Assembly (NCBI RefSeq): GCF_030247185.1
Contig: NC_080572.1
Coordinates: 89,827,435 to 89,891,434, forward strand
Origin: Malaya genurostris
Taxonomy: Eukaryota; Arthropoda; Insecta; Diptera; Culicidae
Length of the DNA stretch: 64,000 bases
Direction: 5' to 3'
Positions 32,491 to 46,134 of this stretch are shown here, in pieces. Each line of letters opens with the position of its first letter. The stretch's first letter is position 1. Below the pieces are notes generated by a model that made no database searches, had not been told where the DNA came from, and saw only the letters and a program-made list of their open reading frames with translations. The position numbers were made by a program, and so were the translations under genes.

Positions 32491-34340
32491 AACTCAGCTC
32501 AATCGGCCACGTAAAGCTTGTACGCAAATAGGCCTGAATGAAAATATCTTTTATAAGAAAAAAAACATATTTTATTACTTTCATTGATTTCACTTTCGCA
32601 TATTAAGGAACCAATGCATACGCAACCAAATTTCTCAATTCTGTTCATATTGTAACTTGATGTTATTAATACACGAACGAACATTGCCATAGTTAACGTG
32701 GTAGTTGAATTATATAAATCCATCAAAAAGATTACACGGTTAGTTTTGCATTTTTTAAATTGACACCCAGCCTCGTATAGTGAAGAGTAAGCAAAAGCGA
32801 CAATCTAGTCGTCACCTCACTGGACGAGCTACTTGTTTCATTCACAGTCAAGCATCAACTAGGCAAAGAAATGATTTGCAGCATATATTTATAGATGCCT
32901 CTTCATACTGCGCAGAACGATGCGGTGTTTTTATTATGACGCGAAGCCTTCTATGCCAAGAAAGTGACACCACTTTGGACAACTGGGATTGGTTGGAACT
33001 CTCAATTAACGAATTGTGGTTAAATTGAATGCAATGTCTTTGCTCCTGCTGAAAGCAGCAATACCGAAGAAAAAATAGTTGTGACATAGACAATTGTGAG
33101 ATACTGCTGCGAAAAACAAAAATACAAAACATCTACTCGCCAAACGCGTTACCCATAACTTAATATCCAACAAAATAAAAAATTCATTGTTTACGAAATT
33201 AGAACTATTACTACATTGAATGTCTCAGATCTCAGAACATAGAGCTAAATCTTAATAATACTTTAGTGGCTTACAAATGCCACCAAGAACTGTGTCGGAG
33301 ATACTCTTCAAAACAATTCTCATTCCTAGTTATAAATGCTTAGAACTTCATATACTCACCTTCGCTAGATATTATAAGAAATATTTTATCAATCATCTAA
33401 TAGATCTTGGAACATCAATACACTTTCCCGAAGAAACCGTCAAACTAAATCTGCATAATTTTGAGTTACAGGAATTTCGATTATTTCATTGTACTTTGAC
33501 TTTACCAAGTAAGACAAATCTCTTATAACTGCTGATTATTAGTTTTGAACGCCCGGAATTGCTTTCGAGAATCGCCGATGTTTTAATCGTCACGTTTCAG
33601 AGATACATGGTAATCTAAAAACTTCTATCAAAAATCTCCGAGTGCATTAGCACCACTTGGCGAATGAGTTTTTAACTAATATATTCTTCATAATGTAGAC
33701 TTTGACATCCCGAACCACTTTCCAGAGAAAAAAAAGCTTCGAAAATTTTAGCTTTTGAATCAGATCACGATTTTAAAATCAAAAATATATGTTTTACCAT
33801 ACCAGTTCCATCTACTATAATGGCTTAGAAAACTTGAGTATTAATAGTTCGATGTTATAATGTTCGAATGCTACAGCTTTGGATATGAGAAGGACAAAGA
33901 GAACATGTTCATACTGTACTCAAATAGCCACACTGCAATTCACGGTGGATGCGGGATGGAAGCGACGCAACGAATGTGCACTGACAGAAACTACCTGCAT
34001 ACAACTTTGTGAAACAGCACTACTTGTCATATAATCGAGCATTTTCCATCTTTAGCACTTGCAGTCCATAGCAATCGCATAAAGTTCACATTCTAAAACA
34101 CCTAAGTTCAAAGCCGGATTTCTCCGTGGTGTGGTTAGTGGGTTGCTAAAAATCGCTTTTGTTTTGTTTGCAAGTAATATCACCTTGATGTATACTAACC
34201 CAAGCCTTCTTTGGGCTGTCAATTTTATGCTTATGCTAGCAACGGGTTATTTTTCAGTGATGTCTTTTTGGAGCAAATCATTAACTGATTATACATGCCT
34301 TATTTTCGTTGTTTTGATTTCGAGAAAATCTACATCATAT

Positions 34341-35507
<1,167 letters not shown>

Positions 35508-38435
35508 TTGGACAACGACAGTTTAATGAAATAGTAGAAGCCTTTCCAGCTCCACTGTAAATTCTAGTAAATTTTAACTCGCATTGGATCACTTGGGGCT
35601 CCCTCCACAATGATAATAGATAAGCTTTAATATACAATATTTGCGATAATTTCAACATGACAGTATTGAATATGGGTAGCATGACACGGATTCCAAGCCC
35701 TCCAGCACGTCCAGGTTCGTTAGATTTATCTCTGTGTTCGATTTTAATTCGACTAGATTGCACCTGGAAAATATTTCCTGACCGATCATGTATCAATCAT
35801 CACCTCAAGAAGTAGTAGCAATTGCATTGCTGATTCAGTTAAAATTCCGTATGATTTGACAAAAAATATTGACTGGATGAAATACCAAAGTAATATCTCA
35901 AGTATCTCAAATTCAATGAAAGAGCTCCCTCGACTTGAAGGATATGACTTCCTGGTTCGCTCGATTCTGGAGGCCGCAGTACCAGCCCAAACCAAACGAT
36001 TTCTAGACGACTAACAGCAGGCCTTCCAACCTTTGGTGAGACAAATAGTGCTCAGAGACAAAACTGGCAAAACTTAATGCTTGCAAAACGTTTCTGAAAC
36101 GGGAAGAAGAAACACCTTAGAATTTTGAAAAATTCTTGGTTTTAGAAACCAAATCCAAGAGCATACTACGGTTCAAGAAGCTACACTGGAGACATTTTGT
36201 CGAAGGTTTGTCAAGAGAAATCTCAATGTGGGAAACGAGAGTGATGAATACTAGAACCGATGGATATTTCACTCTGCTAAGAAAGTTTGCCCCTTTTCTG
36301 ATCCTACGCAGAGCGGGAGTCTCTTTCAAATAATGGTTCCATTGATAACCCCTTTTCAATGATGGAATTTCCTATAGCACTCTTGTCTTACCACAATATC
36401 GCTCCTGGGTTGGACAGAATTGAATTCAACTTGGTGAAGAATCTGCCCAATCTGGCAAAAAGACTTTTGTTGGAATTGTTTGTTCTCAGTGAAAACACAT
36501 TGAAAACTTAATATGATGTAGATTTTCTCGAAATCAAAACAACGAAAATAAGGCATGTATAATCAGTTAATGATTTGCTCCAAAAAGACATCACTGAAAA
36601 ATAACCCGTTGCTAGCATAAGCATAAAATTGACAGCCCAAAGAAGGCTTGGGTTAGTATACATCAAGGTGATATTACTTGCAAACAAAACAAAAGCGATT
36701 TTTAGCAACCCACTAACCACACCACGGAGAAATCCGGCTTTGAACTTAGGTGTTTTAGAATGTGAACTTTATGCGATTGCTATGGACTGCAAGTGCTAAA
36801 GATGGAAAATGCTCGATTATATGACAAGTAGTGCTGTTTCACAAAGTTGTATGCAGGTAGTTTCTGTCAGTGCACATTCGTTGCGTCGCTTCCATCCCGC
36901 ATCCACCGTGAATTGCAGTGTGGCTATTTGAGTACAGTATGAACATGTTCTCTTTGTCCTTCTCATATCCAAAGCTGTAGCATTCGAACATTATAACATC
37001 GAACTATTAATACTCAAGTTTTCTAAGCCATTATAGTAGATGGAACTGGTATGGTAAAACATATATTTTTGATTTTAAAATCGTGATCTGATTCAAAAGC
37101 TAAAATTTTCGAAGCTTTTTTTTCTCTGGAAAGTGGTTCGGGATGTCAAAGTCTACATTATGAAGAATATATTAGTTAAAAACTCATTCGCCAAGTGGTG
37201 CTAATGCACTCGGAGATTTTTGATAGAAGTTTTTAGATTACCATGTATCTCTGAAACGTGACGATTAAAACATCGGCGATTCTCGAAAGCAATTCCGGGC
37301 GTTCAAAACTAATAATCAGCAGTTATAAGAGATTTGTCTTACTTGGTAAAGTCAAAGTACAATGAAATAATCGAAATTCCTGTAACTCAAAATTATGCAG
37401 ATTTAGTTTGACGGTTTCTTCGGGAAAGTGTATTGATGTTCCAAGATCTATTAGATGATTGATAAAATATTTCTTATAATATCTAGCGAAGGTGAGTATA
37501 TGAAGTTCTAAGCATTTATAACTAGGAATGAGAATTGTTTTGAAGAGTATCTCCGACACAGTTCTTGGTGGCATTTGTAAGCCACTAAAGTATTATTAAG
37601 ATTTAGCTCTATGTTCTGAGATCTGAGACATTCAATGTAGTAATAGTTCTAATTTCGTAAACAATGAATTTTTTATTTTGTTGGATATTAAGTTATGGGT
37701 AACGCGTTTGGCGAGTAGATGTTTTGTATTTTTGTTTTTCGCAGCAGTATCTCACAATTGTCTATGTCACAACTATTTTTTCTTCGGTATTGCTGCTTTC
37801 AGCAGGAGCAAAGACATTGCATTCAATTTAACCACAATTCGTTAATTGAGAGTTCCAACCAATCCCAGTTGTCCAAAGTGGTGTCACTTTCTTGGCATAG
37901 AAGGCTTCGCGTCATAATAAAAACACCGCATCGTTCTGCGCAGTATGAAGAGGCATCTATAAATATATGCTGCAAATCATTTCTTTGCCTAGTTGATGCT
38001 TGACTGTGAATGAAACAAGTAGCTCGTCCAGTGAGGTGACGACTAGATTGTCGCTTTTGCTTACTCTTCACTATACGAGGCTGGGTGTCAATTTAAAAAA
38101 TGCAAAACTAACCGTGTAATCTTTTTGATGGATTTATATAATTCAACTACCACGTTAACTATGGCAATGTTCGTTCGTGTATTAATAACATCAAGTTACA
38201 ATATGAACAGAATTGAGAAATTTGGTTGCGTATGCATTGGTTCCTTAATATGCGAAAGTGAAATCAATGAAAGTAATAAAATATGTTTTTTTTTCTTATA
38301 AAAGATATTTTCATTCAGGCCTATTTGCGTACAAGCTTTACGTGGCCGATTGAGCTGAGTTTTTAGCTAAAAAAAATTTTTGTATGGGATCTCGCTGTCA
38401 CCCTTTTTCTAGGGGGAGAAGGAGCTTCCATTTCC

Positions 38436-38438
<3 letters not shown>
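35508..38438 (-). repeat. copy 2 (inverted) of the duplication
   Basis: Reverse complement of 32414-35343. I noticed two differences from copy 1: C at 35283 corresponds to T at 35568 where G is expected, and an A8 versus T9 homopolymer at about 32560/38286. Junction with the preceding forward sequence is at TTGGACAA (35508-35515), shared by both partners. Junction with copy 3 is at ATC (38436-38438). The LINE ORF2 fragment runs on the plus strand here (35508-36510). Confidence 0.92.
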
Positions 38439-38974
<536 letters not shown>

Positions 38975-39970
38975 GCAACAACTTCTATACTAGAAGTCGA
39001 AGGAATGTTTAATTTATTAAAGGAATAGCATTTCTTAGCTCCGAAAAATGACTACACCATACGGAGAGTTCCTAAAAGCACAAGATTGAATCATTTACGG
39101 CGGATGGTGAATTATTCATCAAATGATACAAACCCTGATAGAATTGGCCATAGAGCTAATAACTGCTTTAAAAAAGTCCTAGCTATTGGAAGGAATGCCG
39201 ATATGAGGGTTTTTAGGGGTTCAGAAAAAAAACCCACAAGATTATTGTTTTTTTTTGTACTAGTTCCTAGATTGGTTTGTGAATTTTACAAACCAGGAGG
39301 CACAGTCTTTGGTTTTGAATTTGACTTTTTTGGTTTTGAAAGTGGGTCTTTTTATGATGGTGAAATTTTAGGTTCCTTTTTGGGTAATTTCTTTCTTTTA
39401 ACTGACCCTTGAAGTAGTAACAAACGATGTACCTTCACTATTTTCATCAGAGTCGGAGTTTTCTGTTTCTAAAGGGTGGGGGATATCAAAGACAGTTTCA
39501 AGCATTTCTGCATATGTACGACTGGAACCGTGCTTTTAAAGAAAGTTTCATTTTGTCTTTGCGCAACTCAAATGCAGCGCGTGCTGAGAGATTATGAGAA
39601 CTCTGCCTACAATAAACACATTTTTCAATGTCTTTATTGCAAACCTTATCAGCATGGGGTTCTCCACATCTAATACATTTAGGCTCGTTACTATAATAAG
39701 TAGCTGTGTGGCCGATTTTTTGACAGTTCATGCAATTCATAACATGCGGAACGAAATGCCGAAACAGAAGACGATCTTTTTCGAATAAGTCTTGTTTCCA
39801 TCATTAAGGACGATAAGTCTTGTTTTCATCGTTAATAGATACTGAGTACAATTGTTTGTACTCGAGTATCTTAACTCTTCCGAGCATAGAGTTTTTGAAA
39901 CGACCAGCTTCATTCTTAAGTAAGTCATCGACCTTCAAACTCGCTTCAGTGACAATACCGTGAATTTCTA

Positions 39971-40393
39971 CACTCCAAAAAATCTGAATATTACAGGTGA
40001 CTTAATCCCTCATACGATGTAATTCATAAAGACCAAATTAGTCAAACGACGGAAAATTTCATTTTTAATGACTTAGATTAGCTTGAATTTTACTGGTTCC
40101 GACTGTAACTTGCATTTTGTTAGCACTGTATGAATTTAAATGCACCTTTTACCAGCCAAGCAGTTGTGTGCTTTTGTGGCTCAGTCAATTAACAGACGTG
40201 CTTTGCGATCCAATGGTTCTCGGTTCAAGTCGCGGCTCGCTATCAGTATTCATTTTTTTGTTTAAATGAATTTCATGTTATGGAATTTTGGACACAATAT
40301 GAAATGTTCTTCCACGTAAAATTGCGTGAACTGCGACGCTTCATTTATGTGCATCTAACAAGATGTAAAATCACAGGGTTTTTTCGAAGTGTG
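39971..40393. mobile_element. TA-flanked TIR element carrying a tRNA-like segment
   Basis: The ends CACTCCAAAAAATCTGAATA and CACACTTCGAAAAAACCCTG (reverse complement of the right end) are imperfect inverted repeats. TA is duplicated at 39969-39970 and 40394-40395, and the interrupted LINE ORF1 reads on when it is removed. It is noncoding except for the tRNA-like region at 40170-40240. Confidence 0.75.
40170..40240 (+). ncRNA. tRNA-like pol III promoter region
   Basis: TGGCTCAGTCAATTAACAG resembles a tRNA A box and D arm, and GGTTCAAGTCG (40222-40232) is a good B box at the right distance. The arms do not fold into a complete tRNA by eye, so this is more likely a SINE head than a functional tRNA gene. 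Confidence 0.55.
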
Positions 40394-40865
40394 TACATAT
40401 CTCGATGGAATATAAACTTGATATTCTAGAACGAATAATTCACAGATTGCCGTTTGGATATCCTGTTTCAAATCGTTAACAACAACTCGAATTTTATCAC
40501 TATTAATTTAAGAGATGTTTACGACTTCTGAAAATTGTGCTCTCAGATCTTTTGTAATTGACTTCAAATTCAAAGGCTTTAATTTGCGCCGAAAATAGAC
40601 TATCCATGGCCCAGAAGTACCCTCCGGATAATGCTTTGCCTGCTTTCAAGTCGGGATCGCCCCGAATATTGGCTTTGCACCAGGGCACCATCCGGTTTTT
40701 TACCTGCAGCTATAGTTGTCTTCGTCTCGGTAGCAGCCGCTAACTCACGAGTCAGTAATAACGATACACAATCCCTAGAATGCATTTTACTGAGTGAAAT
40801 AAACATTTGTTGACAGCAGTACCTGAAGACACCGCTGTGATGAAATGTTATTTTTGTTGACAAAA

Positions 40866-41289
40866 TAAGCTACCAAAGTTCGAACAACTGAGATCAGTAA
40901 TTCAATGTAGGTGTGCAGATATGAGACATGACCTGTTTAGAAGCACTATTAATCGAGTTTCAAAAATCGTATAGCGTTTTCGTTTTTAGCGGTGGCCCTA
41001 TACCGTTCTAGGGTAACAAAGAAGCCTTGAATCCATCCAAATTGGAGTGAGTACAGTCGGTGCTACACTACACCATTGCAGCGATGAAAAGAAAAATGGA
41101 ATGAATCATTTGACAGAACTCTCATAAGCAACTTCGATCAGCTCGTTTAAATGATGACAATTCTAATGTTCCTATGAATAAAATAGCAACACTGCTTCTC
41201 ACTAGAAGTAAATCCTCATAACGAAATTTCCCGGAATTTCGGTACAAGAACGGAACTAGCATAATCAATAACAACAACAACATCATCAT
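40866..41289. other. no recognisable feature
   Basis: AT-rich, with no gene seen. Confidence 0.3.
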
Positions 41290-42250
41290 CAAATCGTCGG
41301 GAGTTTGCTTTTCGCCGGGTTAAACGTGAGCAGAAAAATTTCCCATGAGAAACATAATTGGCTCTCTAGGTTCGGCAAGCGTTCGTTCGGGTGGCGCGTT
41401 TGCTGCCGCTGTCGTATGTTTTCCAGCTCCCGTGACCATGCAGCATAGCAAACCGAGTCAGTTCCCATAATTTCGCGAGTGAACGAAGGTCGACGTCGGT
41501 GGCCGTTCCGGCTGTGGAGAGAAAGCGAAAACAAAAAGAAAAAAAAAAAACAAACATACTCAGTGGGTGTCGCGTTTTCCCTGCAAATCCGAGCAGTGTG
41601 TGAGTGTTCTGTGTAAATCTTTTCGCAAACTCCCGTGCTTTTATGTGGCAGAGAAAATTCAAAATTCTAAGTGAAAATTCAATGAAAAGTTTGTGCCCAG
41701 GCGAAGATTTGATCGCTAAACCAGTAAAGTGATGGAATTTCGGTGCGGCGGAACTCCGAAGGAGAAAATCTAGCAAGTAATCTTCATGCACATTTAGGAT
41801 AGTTAGATAAACGGAAAATATCTGCAGTGTGTGGGGTCAAATTTGCAAGAGAGAGGCCAACTGGTGCATGACTGCGGGTAATGGGATTTATTGCGTGAAA
41901 ATGAATATTTCAGTAAGGTGAAAACTTTACGACAGTTCCGTCGGCGGAAAGGCTTGGATAAAGGGCTGCATTCACTACGACGAAAAACGAAATCAAATAG
42001 GACTATGTACTCTATCCCCCGGTTGATGCGGATAACGCGACTGACGAGAATAAGAGAAAAGGAACTTGACCTGACTCGTCAGTTCGATGTGTTTGCAAAT
42101 CGAGTATCCGTTTGATTGAAGGGTGTTGTGTGGCAAGGATTGAATGACAAACAAAACACAGTTCAGCTGTAAATTACGATTTCGTTTTGCTTTGGTAATT
42201 AGGAAATAGTTCGATCAGTGTGTTTACTTTTTAAAACAGGTTTGTTGACA
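41290..42250 (+). promoter_or_regulatory. possible host promoter and 5' untranslated exon
   Basis: CpG-rich sequence at 41290-41520 (GTCGACGTCGGTGGCCGTTC and similar) is followed by an ACTCAGTGGG initiator-like site (about 41559), then a leader full of GTGTGTG, CAGTG and AAAATTC runs, with short upstream ATGs. Repeats are absent. This is the style of insect 5' exons, but I cannot name the gene, and no coding exon follows before the next transposon at 42744. Donor candidates include AAGGTGAAAA (about 41916). Confidence 0.3.
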
Positions 42251-42743
42251 ATACTTGTTAACAGGGTTTATTTCGTTGATTACTGTGAAGGTGGTTGAGA
42301 TGGTTTGTCAGGAAATGACGATTTTAGAGTGAAAAAAAGTCAGTAGTAGGCGAGTCGGGTAGCCGGCTGCACAATACGCTGATCTAACAAGCATATATTC
42401 GACCCCAAGAAGTCATATATTCGACCCCCGACCTAGAATTTCGCGTACATGCATAGTGTATCACCGCATCACGAACGATGTTAGCTTCTTGGATATATGT
42501 TTTATGCGTAAAAAGGCGGGTGGGTAATGTCAGAGACATAACTGGATGTCGTGAATACAAAAAAAACTGGCACACTTCATTCACACTTCCAAATATAAGT
42601 TAGTTGGTCGATTGTTCACTACTAGAATTTGAAACGATGCCCACACTAAAGTACAGATTAGTTACATTAAACGGTTGCTATTCCAAAACTGTATATTCTA
42701 AACTTGAAACAAAAGGCTAAATTTCATAAAGAATTTTGAAATA
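42251..42743. other. no recognisable feature
   Basis: AT-rich, with no gene seen. If 41290-42250 is a first exon, this would be intron. Confidence 0.3.
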
Positions 42744-42872
42744 AAGCTTGCTTCAGGTAGAATTGGAACAAAGACAATTGCCTGTATTTCAGTTATTTAT
42801 TATTGAATTCAAGACCTTTTTTTTATACAAATGTAGCATTTTCTTCATACTTTAAAAAAAATACGGATAAAA

Positions 42873-43700
42873 TTATTCGTCACGGTTTCGAAGAAATTCT
42901 CGAATTTTCCTGTAACACCAGGTCGTCATCTGATTGGTGTTTTTGACAACCTTTCCCTTTGCCTTGAGTCTCATCTTCATGATTGCCCAGTATTTCTCAA
43001 TAGGGCGAAACTGCGGGCAGTTGGGTGGGTTAAGGTTTTTCGCAACAAACTGGACCCCTTTCTCTGCATACCATTCTTGAACGACTTTTCTGTAATTACA
43101 GCTTCCCAAATCTGGCCAAAACATTACGGGATGGTCGTGGAATCGAATTCGTTTTTAGAGACACTCTTTTTGGTATAGTTCTGATGTCATTGTCTTATTT
43201 GTAACGAAAAATTTCGTTTTTTGCCACAGCTGCAAATGCCCTGCCAAATCATAAATTTTCTTGCAAATTTGTCGGCATAAACAAATTTAAATTTGGCTGG
43301 AACATCTCCCCGAGCCGTTTCCAAGTTAAATTTTTGATCCGAGATTTGCTCGAAGTCAGTCTTGACATAGGTTTCATCGTCCATCAGAAGACACCCGTCG
43401 AACTTGGTCAGCACCGGGTCATATAGTTTCCGAGCACGAATTTTGACCACACTATTCTGTTTTATGGTTCGATTCGGCTGTTTGCTAGCTCGATACGACT
43501 TGATTCCTTCCCGGAGTCGAGTTCTCCTCACGGTACTATGGGCAGCACCGAATTTTCTGGCCAAATCACGGTCCGACAGATTAGGATTCCTCTTAATCGT
43601 CTTCAAAATCTTACCACGCAGTTTCCGGTCGACAGTTCCACTCCGACGATTGGCTTGAGGCTTCCGAATCGTCGTCAATGTTTCCTGCTACCGTTTGATA
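42873..43700 (-). pseudogene. DD37E transposase, broken late
   Basis: On the minus strand: helix-turn-helix regions (RKLRGKILKTIKRNPNLSDR, DLARKFGAAHSTVRRTRL; 43630-43510), first D in LLMDDETYVKTDF (about 43385), GICSCGKK, then a frameshift near 43220 and a stop, then second D in FWPDLGSCNYRK (about 43115) and third E in PPNCPQFRPIEKYW (about 43020). Thirty-seven residues separate the second D and the E, which defines DD37E. The C-terminus ends at 42873 (KIREFLRNRDE). Only one damaged stretch (about 43125-43225) is apparent, so the copy is fairly young. Confidence 0.88.
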
Positions 43701-43863
43701 ACGAGCCAAATGGTATTTCTGAGCAATTTCAGCTATTTAGCTAGCCTAGATGCAGACCACAATGGATTTTCCAAATAACTGTGCACAATTTTTTCCCTTC
43801 TTTTGGCTTGCAAGTTGAGTACAGCGCTTACAAACGCAGCGCTACCCAGCGCTTACAAACGCA

Positions 43864-45819
43864 TGGTATGGCTCAAGCTTGTCTTCGATTAAACGAAAAA
43901 GGGATAACGCATACAAGACCTTCAAACGTACATCGAACACAGAGAACTGGCAGCGCTACAAATTGTGTCGTAACAGCTACGTTAGAGCAATCCGTTCTGC
44001 GAAGAACAATGCAGTGCAGGAGGAACTTGCAAGTTGTACTGGCGATTCGAAACGGTTGTGGAAGCGGTTGAAACAGCTCATCAAACCAGGAGGTATTGCT
44101 CGTGAAGAAATAAAATTCGATGGAAATGGTGCAGCGTATAGCGACGAAGAGACAGCAGAACGGTTGAATACCTTCTTTATCCAAAACGTTAAGACTATTT
44201 ATGATTCTATTTCACTGCCTAGCCAGACCCCATTAGTGTCTGATGCAACAGTGCGTTCTCCAGTTGACGCTGAGTTCCACCAGTTCCAGCCAGTTACCAT
44301 GCCTCAGCTTGTAAAGGTGGTTACATCCCTAAAGCCTTGCTCTGGAGTAAATAAGGTTACCAAACGAGTTCTCGTCGACGCACTTGACGTGATTGGTGAT
44401 AAACTACTGGATATTATCAACATGTCTCTGACGCAAGGAGTTTTCCCAGACGAATGGAAGGAATCGATGATAATTCCAATACCGAAAGTGCCAAATTCAA
44501 CTCGGGCTGAAGATCGCAGGCCAATAAACATGCTGCCTCTCTACGAGAAAGTGCTAGAGATGATAGTGAAGGAGCAACTATCAGCCTACATTGAGGATGC
44601 GGGAATAATAGTAGAGGAACAATCAGGATTTCGGAAACAACATTCCTGTGAATCGGCACTGAACCTTCTCCTGCTCAAATGGAAGCAGGCAATCGAGCAA
44701 AAGAAGATAGTGTTGGCTGTTTTCGTAGACTTGAAGCGTGCGTTCGAGACGATAGACCGGAGAAAGCTGATTGGAGTGCTACAACACTATGGCATAGGAG
44801 GAACTGTACTGAACTGGTTCAACAGTTACCTGGAAAATCGGACACAAGTGACTAGATACAATGGGGCGCTATCCTCGGCAGCAGCGGTAGACCTTGGTGT
44901 TCCACAGGGAAGTGTGCTGGGTCCATTATTGTTCGTGTTGTACATAAACGATTTGAAAAAGACGTTGAAAAAGGCACAACTCAATCTCTTCGCTGATGAT
45001 ACCGTAATATACGTCATCTGTGACGGTTTCCGTGAATGCTACGACGTGATGAACGATGAACTAAAAGTGTTCGCTGATTGGCTGAAGTGGAAAAAACTGA
45101 AACTGAACGTCAGCAAAACGAAGTGCATGGTGGTGACTACGCGATCAAGGAATGAATGCAACGGAGTGGTACAAATAGATGGTGAGATAGTCGAGAGGGT
45201 CGATGCGATCAAGTACTTGGGTGTAATGCTGGACGAAATGCTAAATTTCAATGAGCATGTAAACTACACAATCCGGAAGGCTGCCCGGAAGTTCGGCGTG
45301 TTGTGTAGAATCAACCGCTACCTCACATTCGACAACAAAGTGATGGTCTACAAAACATTGATTGCCCCCCATTTCGACTACTGTGCCTCTATTTTGTTCC
45401 TGGCTTCCAAGCAACAACAGCGACGTATGCAGATTCTCCAAAACAAGGCCATGAGACTGATCTTGGGATGCGATCGACGAACACCGAGAATTTTTATGCT
45501 TGACTCTCTACAGTGGATGTCGGTGAGACAACGCGTGGAGTATAATACAATGATTTTTATTTTCAAACTAACGAACGGAATGGCTCCCCGATACCTCTCA
45601 CACACAATTGTGTTCGCGAGAGATGCCCATCGCTATGAAACAAGACGAGCCGGAGACCTAAGATTGTTGAATTTCAGAAAATCCTGTACACAGAACTCGC
45701 TATTTTACGCTGGATACAAAATGTTCAATGAGCTGCCTAACGAAGCGAAGCGGACCAACAATCTTAGAGTATTTAAAGATCTCTGCAAGACTTTTGTGAG
45801 ACAGAGACCCTTGGATTAG
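43864..45819 (+). pseudogene. LINE ORF2 reverse transcriptase, long open frame, 5'-truncated
   Basis: About 650 codons are open without damage. No natural start is present: the frame continues upstream of a TTG at 43879, consistent with truncation. Motifs: MIIPIPKVPNSTRAEDRRPI (about 44470), EEQSGFRKQHSCESALNLL (about 44617), VFVDLKRAFETID (about 44722), GVPQGSVLGPLLFVLYINDL (about 44896) and catalytic FADDTVIY (about 44989). The thumb and C-terminal region follow (IKYLGVMLDE, LIAPHFDYCASILFLA, LQNKAMRLILGCDRRTPRIF), ending FNELPNEAKR. The C-terminal style suits the CR1/L2 group. RT domains look intact, but the endonuclease is absent, so autonomous movement is not possible. Confidence 0.85.
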
Positions 45820-45941
45820 CGATGGAAGAGAAATGGATGGGTACACGGAAGTGCAGTAGATGAAACTAAAAAAATATCGAAAGATAACAGCTGGTAAACC
45901 TTCCCTCTACAAATGAAGTGTATGGGTGTGGGTGGGCCATC

Positions 45942-45942
<1 letters not shown>

Positions 45943-45986
<44 letters not shown>
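45943..45986 (+). repeat. poly(A) tail of the LINE insertion
   Basis: An uninterrupted A-run of about 44-45 bases; its length suggests a recent insertion or one that has slipped. Confidence 0.95.
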
Positions 45987-45990
<4 letters not shown>

Positions 45991-46134
45991 CAGTCAATTT
46001 GCGGAATGTCAAAAATCATACGTGAAGCTGACAAAATTCCCGACACGTGGGCGCCAAGAACTTCCAAATCCGTTCACCAGGAGCGCCACAATATGAGCAA
46101 AAGTTTGTTCCAATTCTAAATGAAGCAAGCTTTA

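Larger units (their letters stand above)
38975..40865 (-). pseudogene. decayed LINE ORF1 and ORF2 start, upstream part of the minus-strand element
   Basis: On the minus strand, in order: an ORF1 N-terminal region (GPWIVYFRRKLKPLNLKSIT, about 40617-40550, aligning with GPYAVYIRTKANGKKLNLLK), an interruption by a TIR element (39971-40393), VEIHGIVTEASLKVDDLLKN (about 39965), zinc knuckles (CMNCQKIGHTATYYSNEPKC, CIRCGEPHADKVC, CVYCRQSSHN; 39730-39590), a decayed linker, then ORF2 endonuclease (GAKKCYSFNKLNIPSTSS, about 39045). It is the same family as the intact LINE at 10720 but clearly diverged. The 5' boundary at 40865 is approximate. Confidence 0.82.
43825..45986 (+). mobile_element. 5'-truncated LINE (CR1/L2-like) inserted in the DD37E transposon
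   Basis: Flanked by AGTACAG at 43818-43824 and 45987-45993. The 5' end lacks the endonuclease and begins with a short duplicated block (CAGCGCTTACAAACGCA twice, 43822-43863). It ends in a pure A-run of about 45. Truncation and long A-tail are the marks of target-primed reverse transcription. Confidence 0.85.
42744..46132 (-). mobile_element. Tc1/mariner DD37E transposon, split by a LINE
   Basis: Inverted ends (AAGCTTGCTTCAGGTAGAATTGG at the left; the complement GCTTGCTTCATTTAGAATTGG from 46132) are flanked by TA at 42742-42743 and 46133-46134. With the LINE (43825-45986) removed, the element is about 1.2 kb, the usual size. Its ends differ from the element at 3122, so it is another lineage. 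Confidence 0.88.

Noticed and set aside
40170..40240. Functional tRNA gene
   Set aside because: A and B boxes are present but no full cloverleaf or acceptor stem pairs; a SINE-like segment is the better reading.
43879..43881. Translation start of the 646-codon LINE frame
   Set aside because: The codon is TTG and the frame is open further upstream; the element is 5'-truncated, so there is no native start.
45816..46119. Open frames with poly-Phe or poly-Lys
   Set aside because: Translation of the LINE poly(A) tail.
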